From Microbacterium jejuense (lineage in GTDB: Bacteria > Actinomycetota > Actinomycetes > Actinomycetales > Microbacteriaceae), in the NCBI RefSeq assembly GCF_019511665.1, contig NZ_JAEUAW010000012.1:62001-126000 (forward strand): a stretch of 64,000 bases of DNA, given 5' to 3'. Shown one piece after another: positions 18,323 through 25,877 of this stretch. Made by a program: the position numbers and the translations under genes. A model generated the notes under the pieces. The model saw nothing but the letters and a program-made list of their open reading frames with translations, made no database searches and was not told where the DNA came from. Positions within the stretch are counted from its first letter, which is position 1. The number at the start of each line of letters is the position of its first letter.

Positions 18323-19693
18323 TCAGAACTCCGGGACGTCGTCCCCCGGGCGGCCCTTCGTCCGCGCACGGACGTCGTTGAGGGCGCCCAGCAGGCGGCC
18401 GGAGCGGTCGTCGATGAGGTCGCGGTAGCCGAGCCGTGCGGCCTCGGTCCGGCGCTGCGCTGACTGTGTCACGGGACGGATCTCGCCCGCGAGGCTCAGC
18501 TCGCCGACCGCGGCGATGTGCCGGGGGATGGTGAGGTTGGTGACCGCGCCGGCCACCGCCAGCGCGATCGCGAGGTCGGCCGCGGGCTCGACGAACCGCA
18601 CTCCTCCCACGGTCGAGACATAGACGTCCTTGTCGGAGGTCTTCACGCCGACCCGCTTCTCGAGCACCGCGAGCACGGTGGCCACCCGCGCGGCGTCGAC
18701 GCCGCTGACGATGCGGCGCGGATTGGGCGACTTGCTCTCGATGACGAGCGCCTGCACCTCTACGGGCAGGGCGCGGCGGCCTTCGAGGGCGATCGACACG
18801 CACGTGCCCGGCTCAGTCGTGCCGTGCCCGAGGAACAGCGCACTCGGGTCGGGGACCTCGGCGATGCCCGCACCGGTCATGTCGAAGCATCCCACTTCGT
18901 CCGTGGGCCCGAAGCGGTTCTTGAGCGCGCGGACGAACCGCAGCGACGTCTGCCGGTCGCCCTCGAACTGGCACACCACGTCGACGAGGTGCTCCAGGAT
19001 GCGGGGGCCGGCGATCGACCCGTCCTTCGTGACGTGGCCGACGATGATCGTCGGGATGGCGCGCTCCTTGGCGACGCGGATCAGGGTCGCCGCGACCTCG
19101 CGCACCTGCGACGGGTGCCCGGCCATGCCCTCCGACAGCGCGGACGACACCGTCTGCACCGAGTCGACGATCAGCAGCTCGGGGGTGACCTCGTCCACAT
19201 GTCCGAGGATCGTCGCGAGGTCGGTCTCGCTCGCGAGGTACAGCTCGTCGTGCAGCGCGCCGGTGCGCTCGGCACGCAGCCGTACCTGCGCCGTGGACTC
19301 CTCGGCGCTCGCATAGAGCACCCGTCGCCCCGCGCGCGCCGACTGCGCGGCGACCTCCAGCAGCAGCGTCGACTTGCCCACGCCGGGCTCGCCCGACAGC
19401 AGGATCGCCGCGCCGGGCACGATGCCGCCGCCGAGCACGCGGTCGAACTCGCCCACGCCGCTGGTGCGGCGAGGGACATCGGACGTGTCGATGTGCGTGA
19501 TCGGTCGGGCCGTCCGCGCGGCGCCGGGCGCCACCGGTGTCACCGATCGCAGGATGCCGGTCTGCTCGGCCGCCTCGACCACGGTGCCCCACTGCTGGCA
19601 CTCGCCGCACCGGCCGACCCACTTGTGCGTCGTCCACCCGCATTCCGTGCACCGGTACGGCGCGGTCTGCGTGGGACGTCGGGGTGCGGCCAT
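18323..19693 (-). CDS. radA: DNA repair protein RadA (Sms)
   Basis: 456 residues, family-typical. The ATG at 19693 lies 6 bases after a TACGCT box, so the mRNA is probably leaderless. An N-terminal C4 zinc finger (CTEC...CGEC, residues about 15-32) precedes the RecA-like core with Walker A GEPGVGKST (101-109). Further on are the RadA-specific KNRFG motif near residue 258 and a C-terminal Lon-protease-like domain. RadA drives branch migration during recombination and repair. It is monocistronic. Confidence 0.96.
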   Translation of the reverse strand: MAAPRRPTQTAPYRCTECGWTTHKWVGRCGECQQWGTVVEAAEQTGILRSVTPVAPGAARTARPITHIDTSDVPRRTSGVGEFDRVLGGGIVPGAAILLSGEPGVGKSTLLLEVAAQSARAGRRVLYASAEESTAQVRLRAERTGALHDELYLASETDLATILGHVDEVTPELLIVDSVQTVSSALSEGMAGHPSQVREVAATLIRVAKERAIPTIIVGHVTKDGSIAGPRILEHLVDVVCQFEGDRQTSLRFVRALKNRFGPTDEVGCFDMTGAGIAEVPDPSALFLGHGTTEPGTCVSIALEGRRALPVEVQALVIESKSPNPRRIVSGVDAARVATVLAVLEKRVGVKTSDKDVYVSTVGGVRFVEPAADLAIALAVAGAVTNLTIPRHIAAVGELSLAGEIRPVTQSAQRRTEAARLGYRDLIDDRSGRLLGALNDVRARTKGRPGDDVPEF

Positions 19694-19699
19694 GCGATC

Positions 19700-19705
19700 A
19701 GCGTA
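19700..19705 (-). promoter_or_regulatory. -10 box TACGCT of radA
   Basis: On the minus strand TACGCT ends 6 bases before the ATG at 19693. Confidence 0.6.
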
Positions 19706-19760
19706 CGTGCGACCCCCGACAACCGCCCCGACGGCGGGCCGGGGCATCCGCCGACGACGG

Positions 19761-20714
19761 TCAGCCACGCAGCGAGTCGGCGACCTCGCGCAGCGCGTCG
19801 GCCGAGCGGTGGAACAGCTCCAGCTCGCGAGCGTCGAACTGCGTCTCGCGGATCGGCACGGCGCCTGCGGCGCTCACCACCGACGGCACCGACAGGGCGA
19901 CGCCGTCGACGCCGTGGAAGTCGTGCAGCACGGGCGAGACCGGCATGACCGCCCGCTCGTCGTTGAGGATCGCCTCGATGATGCGGGCGCTCGACAGGCC
20001 GATCGCGTAGTTCGTCGCGCCCTTGCCCTGGATCACCTTGTAGGCGGCGTCGCGCACGTCGACCGCGATGTGGTCGAGCTCGTCGGTGGTCATGCGGTCG
20101 CCGCGGGGAGTGACCCACTCCAGGATCGGGACGGTGCCGATCGTCGCCTTCGACCACAGCGGGAACTCGGTGTCGCCGTGCTCGCCGACGATGTACGCGT
20201 GGACGCTCGAGGTCGACACGCCGGCGCGCTCGGCCAGCTTCCAGCGCAGACGTGACGTGTCGAGCACGGTGCCCGACGCGAAGATGCGCTCGGGCGGCAG
20301 GCCGGTCTGCTCCTGCGCGAGCACCGTGAGCACGTCGCAGGGGTTGGTGACGATGACGTAGATGGCGTTCGGGGCGGCCTCGAGCAGCTGCGGCATCATC
20401 TTCTTCATGATCCCGGCGTTGACGCCGGCGAGCTCGATGCGCGTCTGCCCCGGGTCCTGCTTGGCGCCGGCCGTGATGACGACGACGTGCGAGCCTTCTA
20501 CGACCGACAGGTCGCTGCCGCCGATGATGTCGCTCGAGCCGGTGAACTGCGTGCCGTGCGCGAGGTCGAGCACCTCGGCCTCGACCTTCTGCGTCGCGAT
20601 GTCGTACAGCGCGACGTGCCGCGCCGATCCCCGGATGAGTGCCGCGTACGCGGTGCTCGCGCCGACGCTTCCGGCTCCGACGACGGTGACCTTCGAGTTC
20701 TCGATGACAGCCAT
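19761..20714 (-). CDS. ldh: L-lactate dehydrogenase
   Basis: 317 residues. NAD-binding loop VVGAGSVGAS (about 11-20), substrate loop with QDPGQTR, the VTNPCDV segment, and catalytic His in GEHGDTEF (about 178-185). These and the length fit L-lactate dehydrogenase rather than malate dehydrogenase: a Gln precedes DPGQTR and the loop is not basic. It converts pyruvate to L-lactate with NADH in the cytoplasm. The start is the ATG at 20714. Monocistronic between radA and the MFS gene; all three read leftwards. Confidence 0.95.
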   Translation of the reverse strand: MAVIENSKVTVVGAGSVGASTAYAALIRGSARHVALYDIATQKVEAEVLDLAHGTQFTGSSDIIGGSDLSVVEGSHVVVITAGAKQDPGQTRIELAGVNAGIMKKMMPQLLEAAPNAIYVIVTNPCDVLTVLAQEQTGLPPERIFASGTVLDTSRLRWKLAERAGVSTSSVHAYIVGEHGDTEFPLWSKATIGTVPILEWVTPRGDRMTTDELDHIAVDVRDAAYKVIQGKGATNYAIGLSSARIIEAILNDERAVMPVSPVLHDFHGVDGVALSVPSVVSAAGAVPIRETQFDARELELFHRSADALREVADSLRG

Positions 20715-20777
20715 GCGGCCAGTCTTGCAGGGCAGGTGGCGGCGGGGCCAGCGCGTTCGGCCGTGACTATCGACGGA

Positions 20778-20847
20778 GAGTGGATGCCGCACCCCGGCGC
20801 GTCGCGACGCCCGGCGTGACAGCAGCACGGGGTGGCGGCATCCACTC
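20778..20847 (-). terminator. long-loop hairpin after the MFS gene
   Basis: Arms 20778-20795 and 20829-20847 pair over 18 bp with one bulged base. The core is again GGATGCCG/CGGCATCC. It lies two bases after the stop of the gene read leftwards from 22253. Confidence 0.7.
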
Positions 20848-20849
20848 GA

Positions 20850-22253
20850 TCAGGACGGCTGCTGATCAGTGTCGCGCGGCGGATTGCGGATGCCGAGGAA
20901 CGACGTGATGCCGCCCGCGATCATGAGCGCGGCGGTCGCGATGGCGGCCCGGTGGAAGCCGTCGAGGTCGAGGGACCCGCCCACGATGACCGCGAGCAGC
21001 GCGACGGTGACGAGCCCGGCGACGCGGGCGACGGCGTTGCTGACCGCCGAGGCGATGCCTGAGCGTTCGGGCTCGATGGCGCCCAGGATCGCCGAGGTGA
21101 GCGGGGCGACGGTGAGCGCGAGGCCGACGCCCATCACGATCATGCTGGGGAGCACCTGCCACCAGTACGAGAAGTCCTCGGTCGTCGTGAGCAGCAACAG
21201 TGCGCCGACGCCCATCGTGATCGGGCCGACCGTCATGAAGAAGCGAGGACCCCACCTGCCGCTCCACGCACCAGCACGGGAACTCAGGAAGATCATGATG
21301 ATGGTCATCGGCACGCTCGCGAGGCCCGCGAGCGTTGCCGAGAGGCCCGCGCCCTCCTGCAGGTACACGACGACGACCAGGCCGTTGAGGGCGAGTGCGC
21401 CGTAGATGAAGGCGGTCGCGACGTTGCCCGTCCAGAAGTTGCGCACGCGGAACAGGTCGAGCGGCAGGATCGGGCTGCGCGCGTACCGCTGCCGCAGGAT
21501 GAACGCCACGAACAGCACGGCGCCGATGACGAGCGGAAGCCAGATGTTCGGCGCGGCCCAGCCCGAGTTCGGCTGCTCGATCAGGGCGTACACCATGCCG
21601 CCGAGGCCGAACGTGCACAGGACTGCGCCCAGCCAGTCGATGGATGCGTCGGGATGCCGCACGTCGTGGAACCCGCCGCGTGCGAGGAGGATGAGCGTCG
21701 CGCCGATGGGCAGCACATTGATGAGGAACGCGAGCCGCCACGACACGAGGTCGACGAGCAGACCGCCGATCAACGGTCCGACGATCATGGCCGACGTCGT
21801 CATCGCCGTCCAGATGCCGATGGCGCGGCTCTGCGCCGGGCCGCTGAAGTTCGACGTGATGAGCGCGAGCGAGCTCGGCACGAGGAACGCGCCTGCCGCG
21901 CCCTGCACCGCGCGCGCCACGATGAGGAACTCGGACGTCTGCGACGCCGCGATGGCGATCGACGCGATGCCGAAGCCGATGAGCCCGATGCGCAGGACCA
22001 GCACGCGGCCGTACGCGTCGCTCACCGAGCCCGCGACGAGGATCAGCGCGCCGAGCGTGATGAGGTACGCGTCGACCACCCACTGCTGCGTGGTGATCCC
22101 GCCGCCGAGCTCGTCGCTGATGGCCGGCAGGGCGACGTTGACGATCGTGCCGTCGAGGAACGCCACGAACGACCCGAGCACCGCGATCCACAGCACGAAC
22201 CGCTGCGTCGTCGCCATGCGGCCGGCCGGGGCGGCGGGTGCGTTCTCGGTCAC
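20850..22253 (-). CDS. MFS drug transporter, DHA2 family (14-TM type)
   Basis: 467 residues from the GTG at 22253, chosen because a TAGCGT box ends 7 bases upstream; an ATG at 22283 would precede that box. About 13-14 hydrophobic segments are visible. The early motif FLDGTIVNVALPAI (TM1) is diagnostic of DHA2 proton-coupled efflux pumps such as EmrB or QacA. VDAYLITLGALILVAGSVSDAYGR holds motif A, and motif C is in the fifth helix region. It probably exports a toxic or signalling compound. No regulator is adjacent. Confidence 0.9.
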   Translation of the reverse strand: MTENAPAAPAGRMATTQRFVLWIAVLGSFVAFLDGTIVNVALPAISDELGGGITTQQWVVDAYLITLGALILVAGSVSDAYGRVLVLRIGLIGFGIASIAIAASQTSEFLIVARAVQGAAGAFLVPSSLALITSNFSGPAQSRAIGIWTAMTTSAMIVGPLIGGLLVDLVSWRLAFLINVLPIGATLILLARGGFHDVRHPDASIDWLGAVLCTFGLGGMVYALIEQPNSGWAAPNIWLPLVIGAVLFVAFILRQRYARSPILPLDLFRVRNFWTGNVATAFIYGALALNGLVVVVYLQEGAGLSATLAGLASVPMTIIMIFLSSRAGAWSGRWGPRFFMTVGPITMGVGALLLLTTTEDFSYWWQVLPSMIVMGVGLALTVAPLTSAILGAIEPERSGIASAVSNAVARVAGLVTVALLAVIVGGSLDLDGFHRAAIATAALMIAGGITSFLGIRNPPRDTDQQPS

Positions 22254-22260
22254 CTGCCCC

Positions 22261-22266
22261 ACGCTA
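22261..22266 (-). promoter_or_regulatory. -10 box TAGCGT of the MFS gene
   Basis: On the minus strand TAGCGT ends 7 bases before GTG 22253, supporting a leaderless start there. Confidence 0.55.
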
Positions 22267-22380
22267 GACCCGCTCGGCGACATCGGGGGCGGGATCCGTG
22301 AACCCCCGTCGACCCCTCGACCTCCGGCCCGCTAGCCTGACCCCTGGAGCGGGCCCAGCCGCTCCAGGAGGATGGCGCGG

Positions 22381-23244
22381 ATGGACTACGGACTTCACAT
22401 CGCGGACTTCACATGGCGCAGCGGCGCCGCCGACCTCGGCCCCGCACTGGCCGCGCACGTGCGCAACGCCGAGGCCGCCGGCATCCGTCGCATCACCGTC
22501 ATGGATCACTTCTGGCAGCTGCCGGGCCTCGGTCCCGTGGAGCACGAGATGCTCGAGGCCTACGCGACCCTCGGCTTCATCGCGGCGCACACCGAAACGG
22601 CGCTGCTGCACACGCTCGTCTCGGGCGTGATCTACCGCCACCCGTCGCTGCTGGCGAAGCAGGTGACGACCCTCGACGTGCTGTCGGGCGGACGGATGGG
22701 ACTCGGCATCGGCGCCGCGTGGAACGAGGAGGAGTGCCGCGGCCTCGGCTTCCCGTTCCCGCCGGTGGCGCAGCGGTTCCGCGAGCTCGAAGAGACGCTG
22801 CAGATCTGCCTGCAGATGTGGTCGGACTCCGAGGAGCCCTACGACGGCGCGATCTGGCAGCTGGAGCGCACCCTCAACTCGCCGCAGAGCATCAGCCGCC
22901 CGCATCCCTACCTGCTGATCGGCGGTGGTGGCGAGAAGAAGACGCTGCGCCTGGTCGCCCAGTACGCCGACGCCTGCAACCTCGGCGTCGGCGCCGGTGG
23001 CGAGCTGCCCACGCACAAGCTCGACGTGCTGCGCGCCCACTGCGACGAGGTCGGCCGCGACTACGACACGATCGAGAAGACCGCGATGGTGGCCGTCACG
23101 CCGGAGTCCACGGCGGCGTCCCTGGCTTCGCTGGCGGCGTCGCTGGCCGGCATCGGCTTCACCGCGACGTACGTCTACGCGGTCGGCATCGACGAGCCCT
23201 CACGCGTGGTCGACGTGATCCACGGGGCTCTCGACCTGGAGTGA
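22381..23244 (+). CDS. LLM-class flavin oxidoreductase, probably F420-dependent
   Basis: 287 residues from the ATG at 22381, nine bases after AGGAGG (22366-22371); the ATG at 22372 touches the ribosome binding site. The TIM-barrel luciferase-like fold is shown by MDYGLHIADF, the VMDHFWQLP strand, DVLSGGRMGLGIGAAWNEEE (about 97-116) and the late LLIGGGGEKKTLRLVAQYADACN. These are hallmarks of actinobacterial F420-dependent enzymes. The substrate is unknown. A TAGCCT -10 box lies at about 22332-22337 with a 5' leader. It is the last protein gene before the tRNA. Confidence 0.9.
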   Translation: MDYGLHIADFTWRSGAADLGPALAAHVRNAEAAGIRRITVMDHFWQLPGLGPVEHEMLEAYATLGFIAAHTETALLHTLVSGVIYRHPSLLAKQVTTLDVLSGGRMGLGIGAAWNEEECRGLGFPFPPVAQRFRELEETLQICLQMWSDSEEPYDGAIWQLERTLNSPQSISRPHPYLLIGGGGEKKTLRLVAQYADACNLGVGAGGELPTHKLDVLRAHCDEVGRDYDTIEKTAMVAVTPESTAASLASLAASLAGIGFTATYVYAVGIDEPSRVVDVIHGALDLE

Positions 23245-23250
23245 TTCGAG

Positions 23251-23290
23251 AGTGGATGCCGGCGCCCCCGGCCGATTCGCGGCATCCGCT
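23251..23290 (+). terminator. hairpin after the LLM oxidoreductase gene
   Basis: AGTGGATGCCG (23251-23261) pairs with CGGCATCCGCT (23280-23290) with one mismatch and a long GC-rich loop. Confidence 0.6.
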
Positions 23291-23312
23291 TTCGTGACGT
23301 AAGCTTGTCGGC

Positions 23313-23403
23313 GGTGACGTGTCCGAGCGGCCGAAGGTGCAACTCTCGAAAAGTTGTGTAGGGTAACCCCCTACCGTGGGTTCAAATCCCACCGTCACCG
23401 CCA
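23313..23403 (+). tRNA. tRNA-Ser: tRNA-Ser (anticodon CGA)
   Basis: Acceptor GGTGACG (23313-23319) pairs with CGTCACC (23393-23399), discriminator G at 23400, and CCA is encoded (23401-23403). Anticodon stem CAACT/AGTTG encloses the loop CTCGAAA, giving anticodon CGA at 23347-23349. A long variable arm (GTAGGGTAACCCCCTAC region) is typical of serine tRNA. The T arm is GTGGG-TTCAAAT-CCCAC. Confidence 0.97.
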
Positions 23404-23405
23404 TG

Positions 23406-23436
23406 AAAACCCCTGTTCAGCAGGGGTTTTCTTTTT
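23406..23436 (+). terminator. Rho-independent terminator after tRNA-Ser
   Basis: AAAACCCCTG (23406-23415) and CAGGGGTTTT (23421-23430) form a perfect stem with a 5-nt loop, followed by CTTTTT. This is the only classic T-tailed terminator I see in the window. Confidence 0.95.
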
Positions 23437-23724
23437 GCTCTGACCGCGGTTTGCCCCACATCTGGTCCGGACGTGACGGGCTGGCAATGCCTCGAATGCG
23501 CGGGTCGGCCGCCGCCGGGGGAACGCGAGTCTCCGCCCACAACTCGCGAGGCTCCGCGGATTGACCCGGGTTCCGTCGATGCCAGAGACGACTCCGTGTC
23601 TTCCGGGGTCCTCCTTCTTGGGATCTTGACCACAGAGTCGGCCGCGCGTGCATCGGGAACTAGCGAGAGATGCGGCCTGAGGTCGTTCGTGTGGTCGCCG
23701 AGCAGGGCGTTGGTGATCCTCGCA
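23437..23724. other. gap with no recognisable gene
   Basis: About 290 bases between the tRNA terminator and the TetR gene. No frame has convincing coding character, and I see no repeat of the tRNA 3' end and no integrase. It may be decayed sequence. Confidence 0.5.
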
Positions 23725-24369
23725 TCAGTCCCGCCCCGGCTCCTGCTCGGCGGGAGTGGCGACCAGGCGCATGAACACCTCGAGGAGCGGCAGCACGTCG
23801 TGATCGGGGTCCATCAGCGCTTGGATGCGCAACCCATCGATCATCGCCATCAGCATCGTCACCTTGTCGTCGGCGCTGAGCTCGTCGCCGTCCTCTGCGG
23901 TACCAAACCGCCTGCTCGAAAGGTGGGAGCGCATCCGTTCGCGTCGGGCGACGAAGAAGTCGTGCGCGGGGTGATCCGGGTTCGTCGCGGCGACCGTGAT
24001 TGCGAGCCAGTTGCGCCCCTGTTCCGGATGCGCGAACTCATTTCTGAGGACGCCCGACAGCACCTGCTCGGCGGGCACGCGCGACTCCATGATGCGTCGT
24101 GCGAACTCCTCGTCGTCGGCGTCGCGCTGCGCGAGTGCGGCCACCAGCAGTTCATCCTTGCTCGAGAAGTGCCGAAGCAGTGCGGCATGTGTGACCTCGG
24201 CCCGTGCGGCGATGTCGCGAAGGGAAGAGCGCTCGTACCCGTGCTCGGCGATGCTCGACAGCGCTGCGCGGACGATCTGCGCTCGTCGGGCGGGCGTCGT
24301 TGAGTAGGGGCCGCGGCGGCGTGACCCGCTGTCGCTGAGTGCCGACGCCGATGCGTCTGTGCTGTTCAT
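23725..24369 (-). CDS. TetR-family repressor of the rhamnoside operon
   Basis: 214 residues from the ATG at 24369, seven bases after GGAGG; a GTG at 24375 is too close to that site. The N-terminal HTH covers about residues 24-70, with SLRDIAARAEVTHAALLRHFSSKDELL carrying the recognition helix and the usual YxHF-like signature. The C-terminal ligand domain ends with an acidic tail. It is divergent from the MFS / GH78 / GH1 operon. Two GGTTAC-based palindromes lie in the 160-bp gap (24415-24460), so it likely represses both directions and is released by a glycoside or rhamnose-derived ligand. The ligand is inferred only from neighbours. Confidence 0.9.
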   Translation of the reverse strand: MNSTDASASALSDSGSRRRGPYSTTPARRAQIVRAALSSIAEHGYERSSLRDIAARAEVTHAALLRHFSSKDELLVAALAQRDADDEEFARRIMESRVPAEQVLSGVLRNEFAHPEQGRNWLAITVAATNPDHPAHDFFVARRERMRSHLSSRRFGTAEDGDELSADDKVTMLMAMIDGLRIQALMDPDHDVLPLLEVFMRLVATPAEQEPGRD

Positions 24370-24414
24370 CTCCACGCCTCCGAGTCTTCCAGCACGAATG
24401 CCCGCTTGCTAATC

Positions 24415-24460
24415 GTAACCACTGTGGTTACTCTTCATGAAAGCTAACCACGACGGTTAC
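24415..24460. promoter_or_regulatory. two TetR operator candidates
   Basis: GTAACCACTGTGGTTAC (24415-24431) is a perfect 17-base palindrome around its centre. CTAACCACGACGGTTAC (24444-24460) is a weaker copy. Their centres are 29 bases apart, between the divergent TetR and MFS genes. Confidence 0.75.
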
Positions 24461-24528
24461 TTTTGGCGGTGTCACGCCGTCAGCCGATCCCGCACAGCTG
24501 CGCGATTGAATCACGCGATGAAGGAGTC

Positions 24529-25857
24529 ATGGTGACCAACGACTTTTCGGTCACGGAGCAGAGCCCTGCCGGTGCAGGTGAGCTTCCGCCCGCACGGGCG
24601 GCGCACGCGGCCGCCGCCGGCCCGCAGCAGCCGATGAGCAAGAGCTACATCTTCTGGCTGATGCTTGCGAGCTTCGGCGCTTCGATCGCCATGATGGTTC
24701 CGCTGTCGTACGGCATCGCAGTGCGCATCACCGAGCTCGCTCCCGGTCACGAGGAGGTGCTGGGCTACATCACCGGCACTGCGCAGCTCGTGTACCTGAT
24801 CATCAGCCCGCTCGTCGGCATCTGGAGCGACCGCACCCGGTCCCGGTTCGGACGCCGCTCGCCGTTCCTCTTCCTCGGCACGGGCATCGGCCTGGTCGGG
24901 CTCGTGATCATAGGGCTCGCGCCGGACCTGCTCGTGGTCGGAGCCGGCTGGGTTCTGGGGATGTCGGGCTGGTCCATCGCAGGTGCCGCACTGCAGACCA
25001 TTCAGGCCGACAAGCTGCCGGAGCAGCAGCGAGGCAAGGTCTCAGCACTCACTGGCCTCATGACCCAGATCGCCCCCGTGCTCGGCATCGGCGTGGCCTA
25101 CGCGGTTTCGTCGAATACGATGCTGATCTTCCTGGTGCCCGGACTCATCGGCGCCGTCATGCTGGCGCTCTTCCCGCTGATCAAACCCGAGGGCAGCTCG
25201 AAAGACCTGCCTCGCGGTGAGGTCGTCACCGTGAAGTCCGTCGTCGCGAGCTACGGCTTCAACGTCCGCAAGTACCCCGACTTCGCCTGGAACTGGCTGG
25301 GACGTTTCGTCTTCTTCGTCGGGCTCTACTTCAACACCACGTTCGGGACGTTCTTCTATGCCCAGCGCCTCGACCTGCCTGTCCGCGAGGTCGCCGGCAT
25401 CGTCGCGACGGTCGGCATGATCGGTGTCCTCGCTGCGGCCACGGGGGCGCTCGTGGGGGGATTCCTCTCTGACAAGCTGCAGCGCCGACGCCTGTTCGTG
25501 ATGATCGCCGCCCTGCTCTTCGTCGGCGGCGCGATCGCCGAAGCAACGGCGTGGTCACTGCCCCAGATCATCCTCGGCGCCGTGTTGATGCAGCTCGCGA
25601 TCGCGGTGTTCGCCACCGTCGACCAGGCCATCGTCTACGCGATCATCCCGGAGCGTGCCCAGGCCGGACGGTACATGGCGGTGATCCAGTTCGCGCAGAA
25701 GATCCCCAGCGCCCTCGCCCCGTTGATCGCGGGTGTGGTGATCACCATCGGCGCGGTCGGTGCCGAGAAGAACTACACGCTGTTGTACCTGGTCGGTGCC
25801 GCGTTCGCGCTGGTGGGCGGGCTCATCATCCTTCTCAAAGTCAAGTCCGTCCGCTGA
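24529..25857 (+). CDS. MFS glycoside transporter of the first rhamnosidase operon
   Basis: 442 residues; the ATG at 24529 or the GTG directly after it, both just behind AAGGAG. Twelve hydrophobic segments are visible after a 45-residue polar N-terminus. The loop between TM2 and TM3 reads SDRTRSRFGRRSPF (motif A), which is nearly repeated in the MFS gene at 53820 (SDHTRSRWGRRRPW), marking the two as paralogues. Both sit next to a GH78 and a beta-glucosidase gene. This implies proton- or sodium-driven uptake of intact rhamnosyl-glycosides before cytoplasmic hydrolysis. The substrate is inferred from context. Confidence 0.85.
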   Translation: MVTNDFSVTEQSPAGAGELPPARAAHAAAAGPQQPMSKSYIFWLMLASFGASIAMMVPLSYGIAVRITELAPGHEEVLGYITGTAQLVYLIISPLVGIWSDRTRSRFGRRSPFLFLGTGIGLVGLVIIGLAPDLLVVGAGWVLGMSGWSIAGAALQTIQADKLPEQQRGKVSALTGLMTQIAPVLGIGVAYAVSSNTMLIFLVPGLIGAVMLALFPLIKPEGSSKDLPRGEVVTVKSVVASYGFNVRKYPDFAWNWLGRFVFFVGLYFNTTFGTFFYAQRLDLPVREVAGIVATVGMIGVLAAATGALVGGFLSDKLQRRRLFVMIAALLFVGGAIAEATAWSLPQIILGAVLMQLAIAVFATVDQAIVYAIIPERAQAGRYMAVIQFAQKIPSALAPLIAGVVITIGAVGAEKNYTLLYLVGAAFALVGGLIILLKVKSVR

Positions 25858-25877
25858 ACCCGTGAGGTGATCGAACA

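Noticed and set aside
23313..23724. tRNA-Ser as an attachment site for an island carrying the sugar genes
   Set aside because: No integrase gene and no second copy of the tRNA 3' end could be found in the window; base composition does not change visibly.
23473..24303. Plus-strand open frame opposite the TetR gene
   Set aside because: Its product has no domain, while the minus strand encodes a clear TetR protein with operators.
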